Below, piece by piece: positions 1 to 10,400 of a DNA stretch of 64,000 bases. The DNA comes from a virus. Made by a program: the position numbers and the translations under genes. Location: positions 1-64,000 of the IMG/VR virus record IMGVR_UViG_3300042465_002544. One strand, written 5' to 3'. A model generated the notes under the pieces. It did not search any database. It saw only the letters and a program-made list of their open reading frames with translations, and was not told the DNA's origin. Positions within the stretch are counted from its first letter, which is position 1. Every line of letters starts with the position of its first letter.

Positions 1-54
1 GATGAAGTAAGGGAGGCTACCAGGAAAGAAGTAGAATCTTTCTATGGTATTTAA
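1..54 (+). CDS. C-terminal end of an upstream head gene (partial)
   Basis: The first 17 codons and a TAA stop of a gene that begins before the window. The visible residues are charged and helical, ending in ESFYGI. The next start codon follows the stop directly, so the two genes are probably translationally coupled. Its place before the connector gene suggests a head protein (capsid, scaffold or similar), but the fragment is too short to identify. Confidence 0.6.
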   Translation, partial: DEVREATRKEVESFYGI

Positions 55-1239
55 ATGGAAGTTTTAGTAAATGATTTAGGAACTGCTAGTTTTACCTATA
101 CCGCCCCACAAAACACAGTTAGCCTAGTTTATAGTGTATACGACAACACAAATGATGAATATATTCAATATGAAGAATTAACCTTTACAGATGTTGCTGA
201 CATATGCACAATTACTATTGCAACTCCTGCAGTAATTACACAGACAGCTCACGGATATGTTCTTGGAGATGCCATTAATTTTTCTACAACTGGAGCATTG
301 CCAACTGGACTAACTGCAAATACTATTTATTATGTAACAAATCCACTTACAAATACTTTTAATGTTTCAACTACTTATGAAAATGCGGTTGCTGGAACAA
401 AAATTAATACTACTGGAACTCAATCAGGAGTACATAAAGCTTTAAAGCAAGGAAAAACCAGTTACACTATTGATTTAAATAGTGATACTTGCAAATATGA
501 TAGAGCATTAGTAGTTGAAATACAATCAATACAAATAAACGCATATTCAACAGATAATGTAGATATTATAATTAAAAGACCATATGCAACATATAGTGAG
601 ATATCTGCTTACTTTCAAAATGTTTTAACTGGTGGAACTAATGTATTATCTGGACAGCCACAAATTCTTGTTGAAAAACTTGAAAGAAAAGCAAGGTATT
701 TAATTAATGCCTATACTTCAAATGAGTTTAAGTTTGAATATAAGACAGTTGGTGCTTATGGACAAAATACCGACCTTTTGCATTTAGGTCAAAGAATTGA
801 ATCATTTGATAAGATTACCTCTGATGACCTTGTAATTTATGATTCCACAGAAGAACCAGCTATTGATTTGCTTGGGGCAACGGTAGGAATAGCACCAAGC
901 AAGTTTGGCATTAAAGTAGTTTCAGAAGGTGTAAATATTACTGAATGGGTAGATCAAAATCCTTTAGTAAACCCCTCATATTTTGGAAAAGACTCTTCAT
1001 ATTTAGTTCGTGGTGAATATGGATGGAAGGCAGTTCCAGAAGATATTAAGATTGCGGTGTATGAATTAATTAATGACTTCCTATGTAACGATTCTATTTA
1101 TAGAAATAAGGGCTTGAAGTCAATTCAAAACGATTCCTTTAATATTCAGTTTGCAGATGGAATGTTAAATGGTACTGGAAACCTATATGTAGACTCATTA
1201 CTTTCTCAATATAAGGTTTGGAATCTAAAGGCGATTTAA
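55..1239 (+). CDS. Head-to-tail connector protein with an inserted N-terminal module
   Basis: 394 residues. The C-terminal half (about 180-394) reads like a gp6/QLRG-type head-tail connector: a helical stretch around ILVEKLERKARYLINAYTSN, a beta segment, then GEYGWKAVPEDIKIAVYEL, which is the usual end of these proteins before the last helix. Residues about 50-128 are extra: a beta-rich module with the pattern T-A-H-G-Y-x-x-G-D followed by N-x-x-Y-Y-V and T-F-x-V, of a type also seen in the fibre protein at 22965-26528. Position between head genes and the head-closure gene supports the role. Family assignment is by fold pattern and order, not by a database hit. Confidence 0.65.
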   Translation: MEVLVNDLGTASFTYTAPQNTVSLVYSVYDNTNDEYIQYEELTFTDVADICTITIATPAVITQTAHGYVLGDAINFSTTGALPTGLTANTIYYVTNPLTNTFNVSTTYENAVAGTKINTTGTQSGVHKALKQGKTSYTIDLNSDTCKYDRALVVEIQSIQINAYSTDNVDIIIKRPYATYSEISAYFQNVLTGGTNVLSGQPQILVEKLERKARYLINAYTSNEFKFEYKTVGAYGQNTDLLHLGQRIESFDKITSDDLVIYDSTEEPAIDLLGATVGIAPSKFGIKVVSEGVNITEWVDQNPLVNPSYFGKDSSYLVRGEYGWKAVPEDIKIAVYELINDFLCNDSIYRNKGLKSIQNDSFNIQFADGMLNGTGNLYVDSLLSQYKVWNLKAI

Positions 1240-1683
1240 ATGTCTTGTTTAGCCCATTCTACATATACAATGACTGCAGATATTTATGAGCCAACCACCA
1301 CCCGTAATGCAACAAATGGAATGATTACAAAGTCTTGGGCTCTTCAAAAAACAGTATCTTGCTATGCTCGTGGTATTCTTGGATCACAGCTTGGTGGAAA
1401 CTCAGCACAGGTAGACCTAAAAGACTACATCACAATAACAAAAGATTTTATTAAGATTAGAACCGTAGATCCAATATCTACTGAGTATCGTGTTGTTGCA
1501 ATAAGAAACTCTGAGGGAAATATTTGGAAAGAAGATTATATCCAAAATACCGCAGGTGGATTAGATGGAGCAACAATATTTGAACCATCTGGAACTACAC
1601 CACTTCTTGACTACTTAGGAAAAGTTCTAGAATATGAAACGGTATTAAAGCGTCAAGAAATACAGTCACTAGAAGTAGCTTAA
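1240..1683 (+). CDS. Putative head closure (stopper) protein
   Basis: 147 residues, starting immediately after the preceding stop. The N-terminal region (TMTADIYEPTTTRNATNGM, then a W and a C-Y-A-R strand) looks like SPP1 gp16-type head closure proteins, which sit on the connector ring and stop DNA leaking from the filled head. Order connector, closure, neck, terminator, tube matches siphovirus neck modules. The role is inferred mostly from synteny and the beta-rich composition. Confidence 0.5.
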   Translation: MSCLAHSTYTMTADIYEPTTTRNATNGMITKSWALQKTVSCYARGILGSQLGGNSAQVDLKDYITITKDFIKIRTVDPISTEYRVVAIRNSEGNIWKEDYIQNTAGGLDGATIFEPSGTTPLLDYLGKVLEYETVLKRQEIQSLEVA

Positions 1684-1684
1684 T

Positions 1685-2359
1685 ATGGCAGTAGATACTG
1701 GTAAGATGGCTCAAAAGATTATAGCCACAGCAAGATACCATACTGAAACACTTACAGAGCTTCACAATAATCCACAAAATAAAAGTCAAATAATCAAAAA
1801 TGGATTAAACATTGTTGGTCAATACTTTGGGTTTTATATGGATAACCTTGCAAGAAGAGATAGTGCATCTTTTCACCACATTTATGAAAACGATAAAATA
1901 GGCAATGCAAATGCTAGATTGTTTTATTATACAATTACAGCAACTTCTGGTAATCCAAGTATACAATATACTTTTAAAGACGCTACAGTGCCTGAGAGAA
2001 GCGGTCAGGTGTTTAGAAAAAGAGCTTTTGTAATGGAAGATGGTAATCCAATAACTATTAGACCAAGAAATGGAAAGTACCTTGTTTTTGATGTAGATGG
2101 GGAAAAAGTATTTACAAAAAAATCCTATGTTCCAAATCCTGGAGGTACTGCAGTTTCAGGAGCATTTGAAAGAACATTCAATTCCTATATGAATAGACAA
2201 GCAGCAATGATGTTAGAAGATGTTGGTTTTTATGATAAAATTGACCAAGAGATGTTTAAAGAATCAGAAGTTACTCTATCTAGGATTTCTTCTGGAAATC
2301 TTAATAGCTCTGGAATGGCTAAAGAGTCAGCAAATAGAATCGCTAGGAGATCAAAGTAA
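1685..2359 (+). CDS. HK97 gp10-like neck or minor tail protein
   Basis: 224 residues, two bases after the head closure gene. An N-terminal helical part (about 1-65) is followed by a beta-rich region and a charged C-terminal tail ending in RIARRSK. This size and position, just before the tail terminator, is where siphoviruses encode a gp10-like tail-completion protein. No catalytic motif is visible. The stop overlaps the next start (TAATG). Confidence 0.4.
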   Translation: MAVDTGKMAQKIIATARYHTETLTELHNNPQNKSQIIKNGLNIVGQYFGFYMDNLARRDSASFHHIYENDKIGNANARLFYYTITATSGNPSIQYTFKDATVPERSGQVFRKRAFVMEDGNPITIRPRNGKYLVFDVDGEKVFTKKSYVPNPGGTAVSGAFERTFNSYMNRQAAMMLEDVGFYDKIDQEMFKESEVTLSRISSGNLNSSGMAKESANRIARRSK

Positions 2360-2850
2360 TGCCAGATTATACAAAATTACCAGTTATGTTAATTGGCAAT
2401 TATCTTTGGGCTTTGGCTAAAGGTCAGGTTACTGGAAGTACAAAGCTTTCTAGTACAGTATGGGATACAGACGCCTATACAATTCAACCTATTTTTGCTA
2501 TCAATGACTCAAATGCTATAACCAACCCAAACCCCTATATCTTATATGATTTCCTTTATACTGGGGTGGAAGCCAAAACATTCCCACTAATTAGGGAAGA
2601 GGCAACTCTTACTATAGTAGGACCTTGGGATAAATTATATCCCCTAAAGAACTTTATTTATGATGCTTTGAGCAAGTTTGATATCTCAGCATTTGAGATA
2701 AATAACCATATTAAAGATACTGGAATTAACTTTAAATACATCAAGGTTCGTCAAGAGCAGTATGCCTTAGATGAGAAAAAGCCTGTTGGCTTAGAGTCTG
2801 GGCTTAATCTTTCAACCCTATATGTAACCTATGAGTATTCACGCTCGTAA
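2359..2850 (+). CDS. Putative tail terminator protein
   Basis: 163 residues, overlapping the previous stop by one base. The mixed alpha/beta pattern with a hydrophobic helix LKNFIYDALSKFDISAF and a C-terminal strand LSTLYVTYEYS fits tail terminator (gpU/gp17-like) proteins that cap the tube and join it to the neck. It lies directly before the tail tube gene, as expected. No direct homology evidence available. Confidence 0.5.
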   Translation: MPDYTKLPVMLIGNYLWALAKGQVTGSTKLSSTVWDTDAYTIQPIFAINDSNAITNPNPYILYDFLYTGVEAKTFPLIREEATLTIVGPWDKLYPLKNFIYDALSKFDISAFEINNHIKDTGINFKYIKVRQEQYALDEKKPVGLESGLNLSTLYVTYEYSRS

Positions 2851-2861
2851 GAAATATGTGG

Positions 2862-2867
2862 TAAAAT
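2862..2867 (+). promoter_or_regulatory. Possible -10 box upstream of the tail tube gene
   Basis: TAAAAT 61 nt before the tube gene, with only a weak -35 (TTCACG, 18-nt spacing). It lies in the 77-nt gap that also carries the strong ribosome binding site AGGAGG (2909-2914 region). Confidence 0.35.
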
Positions 2868-2927
2868 AGATATTGAGGAAGCCCCCGAAAGCTAAATCAA
2901 GAAAAAGCAGGAGGTGCAAATAAAAAA

Positions 2928-3632
2928 ATGGCTAATAATTCAAAAAATATTATCGTTGGTGCTGGTGTTCTTTACATCGGTAACGACACTACTGAAAAAA
3001 CATTAGATGATATTCCAAACGTCTCTGGAGGAAACTCAGGAAAGACTTGGAGTGCTAACACTCAGGGTACCTATCAGACCCCAGGTAACGTCAGCTCGGC
3101 TGAATGGGACCACGTTGGTTACACATCAGAAGGTGTAGATTTTTCATTCGAACCAGATTACGGTGAAGTACAGGTTGATCAGCTTCTTGACGTTGCTAAG
3201 ATTTACAAGCAAGGTCAGAAAGTTATGGTTAAGACTACTCTAACAGAAGCAACATTGGAAAACTTCCTTGTTGTTCTTGGTGGAAAGTCCACAGACCAGG
3301 AAGCTGCTTCTCTAGCAACATCCTCAAAGGGTACAACCAGAGCGTTGGATCTTAATGGTGGTGCTCTAGGATACGCTCCAGTTGAGCGTTCTATTCTTAT
3401 CGTTGGTCCTGGTCCAGAATCACTTCTGGCAACAGCGACTAATGGTGGAACACTAGTAGAACGTCTTTACATCGGTTATCGTGCTCTATCTATGGAAACA
3501 GTTTCTGTAGGTATTAAGCGTAACGAAGCTACTGTATTCCCAGTAACATTCAGACTACTTCCGTCAAACACCGAAACAGCTGCAGATGGCAACGCTATCT
3601 ACGGTAAGGTTATCGACAGAGTTTACCTCTAG
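2928..3632 (+). CDS. Major tail tube protein
   Basis: 234 residues with its own gap, a good Shine-Dalgarno (GCAGGAGGTGC) and a strong terminator behind it, as expected for a highly expressed virion subunit. The N-terminus (VGAGVLYIGNDTTEK) and the segment HVGYTSEGVDFSFEPDYGEV resemble major tail proteins of actinobacteriophages, which polymerise as rings around the tape measure. Its codons look richer in C-ending choices than its neighbours, consistent with high expression. The next genes are the tail assembly chaperones and tape measure, the standard order. Confidence 0.8.
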   Translation: MANNSKNIIVGAGVLYIGNDTTEKTLDDIPNVSGGNSGKTWSANTQGTYQTPGNVSSAEWDHVGYTSEGVDFSFEPDYGEVQVDQLLDVAKIYKQGQKVMVKTTLTEATLENFLVVLGGKSTDQEAASLATSSKGTTRALDLNGGALGYAPVERSILIVGPGPESLLATATNGGTLVERLYIGYRALSMETVSVGIKRNEATVFPVTFRLLPSNTETAADGNAIYGKVIDRVYL

Positions 3633-3658
3633 TAGTAAATATAACTAAATATCGTGTA

Positions 3659-3695
3659 ATATGGTGGGTAGAAATACCCACCATATTGCTTTTAC
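3659..3695 (+). terminator. Strong intrinsic terminator after the tail tube gene
   Basis: A perfect 12-bp inverted repeat, ATATGGTGGGTA and TACCCACCATAT, closes on a GAAA tetraloop and is followed by TGCTTTTA. It sits 27 nt after the tube stop codon and would isolate tube expression from the chaperone/tape measure operon. The T tract is short, so it may also act as a 3' stabilising hairpin. Confidence 0.8.
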
Positions 3696-3717
3696 ATAAT
3701 AAATAGTAGGCTATAAT
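3691..3717 (+). promoter_or_regulatory. Promoter for the tail assembly/tape measure operon
   Basis: TATAAT at 3712-3717 with a possible -35 TTTACA at 3691-3696 (short 15-nt spacing). It follows the terminator directly and precedes the chaperone start at 3744, which has an AGGAG site. The 12-mer GTAGGCTATAAT here recurs in the polymerase promoter near 34857-34868. Confidence 0.55.
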
Positions 3718-3743
3718 GGACAAAGGAACAACATAGGAGAAAA

Positions 3744-4076
3744 ATGGCTACCAAGATTTACGAATCAATTGAAATGGAACTACAAGATGGAACAATCATT
3801 ACTGTAAAACCATTAAACTTAAAGAACCTACGTCAGGTTATGACGAAATGGAGAGAAGTAGAAACAAAGACTACAGAAGACGAGTTTCTAGACCTCCTAC
3901 TTGATTGCACATCTATTGCAATGAAACAATTCGCACCAGAGATTTCTGAAAAGGAAAAGCTAGAAGAGGCTTTAGATCTTCAGTCTATGTATAAAATATT
4001 GGAGGTTGCTGCAGATATCAAGCTTAACGACCCAAACCTGCTAACGGCAGCTCAGGAACTAGCTGGAATGAACTAG
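3744..4076 (+). CDS. Tail assembly chaperone, short form (G-like)
   Basis: 110 residues. Siphoviruses make a short chaperone and a longer frameshifted form that coat the tape measure during tail assembly. This is the short form: acidic and helical, with the typical start (a short beta strand, then VKPLNLKNLRQV) and end in LAGMN. It is preceded by AGGAG and its own promoter. The slippery site lies 37 nt before the stop. Identification rests on position, size and the frameshift. Confidence 0.8.
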   Translation: MATKIYESIEMELQDGTIITVKPLNLKNLRQVMTKWREVETKTTEDEFLDLLLDCTSIAMKQFAPEISEKEKLEEALDLQSMYKILEVAADIKLNDPNLLTAAQELAGMN

Positions 4077-4423
4077 ACCTAGCTGCCCTAGAATCGGAAG
4101 TATTCCTTCTGGGTCACTGGAAAGACTATGATGAACTTGAATCAAGTCTTTCTATGCAAGAATTGATAGCTACATTAGGTGCGATGCATGAAAAAGAAAA
4201 TCGTCAAAATAAGTTTTTAGCTGCCATACAGGGAATTGACCTGTCTGAAAACAGCCCTGCTCAGTCATCTGCAGATGCTCCATCAAGCCTTTCAGAAGTT
4301 ACTGCAAGAGCAGAAAGAAGATTGGGTGGAAGTCAAGATTCTGCATATGCTTTAGAATTTGGCATAAGTGCAAGTGATGGTCTTGGATATCAAGTGCTTG
4401 GATTGGCAGATGTAAATGGCTAA
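3744..4423 (+). CDS. Tail assembly chaperone, -1 frameshifted long form (GT-like)
   Basis: Joined product: 98 codons in frame 0 to about 4037, then 128 residues in the -1 frame up to 4423, 226 residues in all. The -1 frame has no stop after 4027 and encodes, just past the short-form stop, LDLAALESEVFLLGHWKDYD, a very typical chaperone T segment. The downstream part contains helices and ends in a Ser/Ala-rich tail. There is no good independent start for the second frame, so frameshifting is the likely way it is made. Its stop overlaps the tape measure start by 8 nt. Confidence 0.8.
4031..4037 (+). promoter_or_regulatory. -1 ribosomal frameshift slippery heptamer
   Basis: C CCA AAC, an X XXY YYZ heptamer in the correct zero-frame phase (codons Pro-Asn at 4032-4037). 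After slippage the ribosome reads CCC AAA and continues in the -1 frame that carries the second half of the chaperone. The preceding -1 frame is closed by TAA at 4025-4027, which bounds the slip site from the left; the zero-frame TAG at 4074 bounds it on the right. Confidence 0.8.
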
Positions 4424-7400
4424 TATTAATGCCCAATTTAATTATTCAGCTAACTTTGGTCCAGTTATTGGACAAATGCAAAAGCTTACTGCTGAAGCAA
4501 ACCTATTAAATAATACATTACAAAATCTTGATAAACAGTCTGTAGGATTAAAGTCAAACCTTGCAGGTGCATTTGCATCTGATCTTGGAAAGATCGGTGG
4601 CTACAATGCTAAAATGGTTGAACTTACTGATTCTGTTGATCAGTTTGGACAATCCCTTTTAAAACAAAAACTTACCCTAAAGGAATATGCCAAAGAAGCT
4701 ATTGGGGCATTTACTAAATCTTCTAATGCACATAAACTTGCTGTTCGTGAAGTAGCAAGAGAAATGTCTCAACTTGTCACTCTTGGCAAGGGTATGGATG
4801 GAAAACAAATGGGTATGATGATTACCCCTGCAACCATTAACCTTAAAGACTTTAATACTCAACTTGCTGTATCTCAAAAACAATGGTCTATCTTTAATGC
4901 TCTTGTTCAAGATGGGACTACCCATTTAATTAACTTTGGTAAAAATACTCAATGGGCTGGTCGTCAGATTACTGTTGGTCTTACCGTTCCTTTAACTATT
5001 TATGGAAATGCAGTGTCTAAGATTTTCCGTGAAGTAGATGCAGAACTTACACGTTTCCAGAAAGTTTATGGAAGTGATTTAATGAATACCACATCTAATG
5101 CTACCGAGAAAATGGTTGATGATGTTCGTAATCTTGCTATAGAATTTTCAAAATCATTTGGAATTGCAGCAAAAGAAACAGCATCCCTAGCTGCTGACCT
5201 TGCAGCAACAGGCTTAGAAGGACAAAAGCTTCTTGCTTCCCTAAGAGAAACAACTCGCCTTGCAGTTCTTGGCGATGTTTCAAATCAAGACGCAATGAAA
5301 ACAACTTTATCTTTACAAAACGCATTTAAAATAAGCACCGATGAACTTGCTAGTTCCGTAAACTTCCTTAACGCAGTAGAAAACCAAACATCTCTTTCTC
5401 TACAAGACTTAACAACAGCAATTCCAAAAGCTGGACCAGTTGTTAAAGCCCTTGGTGGAGATGTTAAAGATCTAGCCTTATTGATGGTAGCACTTAAAGA
5501 AGGTGGTATCTCTGCAGCAGAAGGTGCAAATGCTTTAAAGTCTGGTATGGCATCTTTGATTAATCCAACAAAGCAAGCATCTATAACTGCAAAACAATAT
5601 GGCATTGATATTAATGGAATTGTTCAAGCAAACCGTGGACAACTTATGCCAACAATTATTGCTTTTCAACAGCAACTGCAACTACTTGATGATTTTGGTA
5701 AAGCACAAGTTATTGAAAATGTTTTTGGTAAATATCAGTTTGCTCGTATCTCAGCACTCTTTGATAACTTAAATGCTAGTGCTTCTCAGACAAATGCGGT
5801 ACTTGGCTTGATGGGTAAATCAAATAAAGAACTTGCAGCAACAGCATATCAGGAAATGGACACTTTGATGAATAGTTCCTCAAAGCGTTTCCAAAGAGCT
5901 ATTGAAGGAATTAAAGCAGAGTTTATTTCTATTGGTTCTTCTATTACATCTTCAATTACACCAATTCTTGAAAATGTTACTAGTAAAATTGCAAAAGCTA
6001 TTGAGTTTTTTCAAAATCTTCCAAAACCAGTTAAATCATTTATTAAGGTTGCAACAGGCTTAACTGCTATTGCTGGTCCAATTATTATGATGGTTGGTAT
6101 TTTCTCTAACTTCCTTGGATATATTGGTAAGGGTGCTATGGGTATGGTTAATCTTGGTAGACGTATGGCAGGTATTCCAACTCAAAAGTTTGAGATGCTT
6201 ACTGATACCCAAATTATGGCTCAAAAGGCAACGAACGAACTCTCCCTATCTTTTGATAGAGAAAGATCAAGCGTTGAAAGACTTAATCAAGCACTTGGAA
6301 TTTATAAGCAAAATCTTGCAGATGCTATATCTTTAAATCCAGCTTTTGTAAATAGACAGATGCCTTTGGCAGCTCCAACTACCCCACAATTAAGAATGGG
6401 TGGAAGAATGCCAGGATATTCAAACAATTCTTCTGCTTGGGTTCCAGGTTCTGGAGATGGAGATAAAGTTCCTGCAATGCTTGAGCCAGGAGAATATGTT
6501 GTAAATAAAAAAGCAGCAGCTAAATATTCTGGAACATTAGATCAGATTAATTATCAGTCTGCACCACGCTTTCAAAAAGGTGGAAGAATGCCAGGATATG
6601 CAGATACATCTACAACATTTAATTATGATGCAACCTATCCATACGATGGATTTAAGCTTGACCAGTCAAAACATTTAGTTCTTGCTAATGGAAAAGTTAT
6701 GCTTAAGGCTGACTATGATAGAATTTCCTCTCAAGGTGGAAGATTACCTGTATTAATGAGAGACGATATGAATCCATATCTTAACGAAAAATATGAACCT
6801 AGTTTGAGATATAATCTTGGTGGTGAAAATCCATTTGTTGGTCCACTTCCTCAAGTTTCTTATCAAGCAATGGGCAGAGCAGGAGTAGGTGGATCTCGTA
6901 ATGTTTATGGGTATCCTTTTAAAACAGAACAAGAAGCAGGTGTATTTTCTACACTAAATAGTACAACTTTTGGTGCTAATCAAGGTGGATCAAAAACTTC
7001 TAATATTGCAAGAAGTATTAATGATCCACAGCAACAGGCATATGCAGACTGGATAGCTGGACATAATACAAATCAGTTTAGAGCTGGAACAGGTGTTATG
7101 AAAAGACTGCAAATGGAAGGTCATCGTGAGCAAATGCTTAATAGTATGTCTCCGATATCTCAAAGTATTCCTTTATTTAGAGGAACTGTTCTTAAAGAAA
7201 AGGGTGCTAATGAATTTTCAGGTGTAGGTGCTAGAGAACTTCTAATGTACATTAAGAACGGAATGTTTGAAAAGGCTATGGGTAAGAAAATCCAGTGGTC
7301 AGATATGCAATCATTTTCTACTATTCCAGATATCTCAAACTATAATAAGTTTATTGAATCTTGGACAAACCCTTCAAATACTAATTCAAAGAAGGCAGTA

Positions 7401-10400
7401 GATAGACAATTAGAGTCTATGGCAATGCTTCCAGTTATATTTAGATTAGCAAGTGCTCAAGGACAAACTGGCTTTAACATATCTTCAAAGGCTATGGTTC
7501 AAGAAGTTATGGGAAGCCCTGTTGATGAAAAAGAATGGGTATTAAATAATCCATCTGGAACTATTACTGGTATCCGCCAAGATATGGGTACAAAGCACCA
7601 CATTATTGATCTTATGCAAAAGGGTGGTAGAGTACAAAGCCATGCTGAGGAGTCAAAAGATTTAAGTGAAGCCTTTGAAACCTACAAAATAGGATATAGT
7701 GGTTATGAACCAGAAGGACATGACTATTTTGAATTAATACGAGACTATGGAAAGGGTGCTGGAGCATCAGTAACTCTTAGACCAAGTGATGTTGTTAAAA
7801 ATGGATGGTTGATAGATAAGGCATTCTCTAGTGGTGCTCCTCAAACAGCAATAGTTGAATTAATGGTACAAGCAAGAAAAATGGTTCAAGAACAAGGTGG
7901 AGACTTATCTATAAGGGCAATTAAGAATGAAGGAAGCTATTCTACTTTTAGTGCACCTATGCTTTTAGCAGCAGAAAGAATGGGTCTAATCTCATTTTCA
8001 GAAGAAGAAAAATTACAATTATCTGGTGCTAATCAATATACTATGCAAGACTTTCTGGATGGTAAAGATCCAGAAGAAGGTATTCAACAAAATATTTCAA
8101 CTAAACAAACTGCGGAAGCGGCTATAACAGCATCTCTTAAGTTTGTTAAAGGCTTTAAGCCAAATAAAAGAGGGCAAGATGAAACAGTAGAAAAAATAGA
8201 TCCTTTGCCAAACTGGAAAAAAGAATTTTTAAGACAAAAGAGTATACCTTTAAAGAAGCAAATGGGAGGTAGAATACAAAGCCATCAAGATGAATCATTT
8301 AGAGCACCGTTCCAAAAGACAGACAAAGAATATGAAACTGTTTACAAGTGGATTTCTGGAGAACTTGATTACTTTAGACAAAGAAAGAATGTAAAGGGTC
8401 GCTGGACTGATTCTGAAAAGTTTGACGCAGAAAGATACCAGCAACTTCTTGGCGTAATGCGTTCTGTTCCAGAGGGAACACGAATGATGAGAGGCTCTGT
8501 TCTTAATCCAGGAATGTCTGGAGAAATGTCTAAAGAAACCCAACTTGCAATGCTTACTGCTATTCAAACTGGTGATTATGGAAGTCTTTATGGAATGGAA
8601 GTTTCATTTAGTGATTTTGCATCTTTTGCTTCAAACTTTATGGGTGAACAGTATGGTCCTAGAGGAGCAAAGGGAATAAGTAAGTTTTCACAGGTCGCAT
8701 ACAACAAGTTATACAGAGGTGTGCATAGTAGAGATACTGAAAGCGGTAGGTTCTTTGATGACATTGAACGTCAAAGGGCTATTGGAAAGGAATCAAAATA
8801 TGGTTCTTCTCCAGTTATGTATGATTTTACTGCTGGACCAAATACTCAAGGTAGAGATATTTCTATGGGAGACCCATCAACAGGAGCACCATATCCAAAA
8901 TATAATGAAGGATGGGTATCTGATGTACCAGATGGTATTAATGAAATCCTTACATATGGAGCACAAGGATCAATTACTGGGGTATCTTCAGACATCCAAT
9001 CACGTCAACCAATTATTCACATGCAGGGTAAACAAATGGGTGGAAGAATTAATGGATATGGTGATGACTCAAAGGAGTTAGCTGAGTGGACTTCTGGGGG
9101 AATGAAGGGTGTTAGAGGTAATCTTTACAAGTATCAAGCATTAACCAATCAGGCATCATCTATTCCTGCAGGAATTAGACTTGGAAGAGGAACAGTTTTA
9201 AATCCAGGACTTTCAAAAGAACTTTCTGCAGAACAACAAACAATGCTTTTAGCTGCTATTCAATCTGGTGACTACTCAAGCGTTATTGGAAAAGAATTAA
9301 ACTTCAGAGGTCTTAATTCATTCTCTGAAAGTTCTATTGGTGCAAAGTATTCTACTGAGAACAATTATCCTATTAGCAGATTTATGGATAATGCTCTTGC
9401 TCCATACAGTGCTGTTGGTCAATCTGGATCGTTAGCAAAAGCAGTGGCAAGTGAATTGAAGGTAGGACCAGCAGGGTACTCTGGAGCATTCTTTGATTTT
9501 ACTACTGGTAAAAACACCAAAGGTATTAATGCTGGACTAAGGTCATTAAATCAGCTGCAAGAAACAATTCTTAGCTCCCCATCTGGAAGAATTACTGGTG
9601 TCTCATCTGATACTCAAAAAAAGAAACCGATATTCCATATTCAAGGATACCAATCAGGTGGAAGAATTAATGGATATGCAGATAAGTCATTAAGTAAAAA
9701 AGATTTAGCTTTCCAAACAGCACTTGAAGCTGGAGTTCCGATTAACTATCTTAATAATGCTGTATTAAGATTTCCAACTTCTATAAATCAAGCTTGGAGA
9801 AATAGTGGAGTTGTTCCAGGAAAAGACATTATAGGTGCTTTAAAAAATAAAAAACTTAATCCATTAATGCTATTTAAGCACTATCTTGGAAAAAATATTA
9901 ATCCATCATTTGAAAATCAAGTTGTTTCAAAAGTTAATCCAAAAAATAATTATTCCGAAGACGCTTTTGCAAAAATATTTAGACAGCAGCTTTTTGCTTC
10001 TCATCCAAAAGATGAGCAAAGAAAAATTATTGATCAAATCTATGCTGCATCGGCATGGCGTATAGACAAAAAAGACTTAATTGGAACAGAGTTTGAAGAA
10101 AATATTAAAGGAAGAAAGCTAATCGTAGATGGCGTAGAAATTCCTATTAGAGGAACAAGAACTTTGCCAGCACAATATGGAAGCTTAGAGCCTTTTGAAA
10201 ATTTAAGAAAGAAAAAAGATTTTGGTTTTGCTGCACCAGGAGTCCAAGCAACACATGTTAATCAGAGCGGTTCTGTTAAACCTTTCAGACTTAAATCACA
10301 TGCAACTGAAACAACTTCTTGGGATAAGAAAGCAGCAGCACCTAAAGCATATGCAGGTGTATTGCAAGGTATTCCTAATTGGGCTACAAAGGCTAATGAA

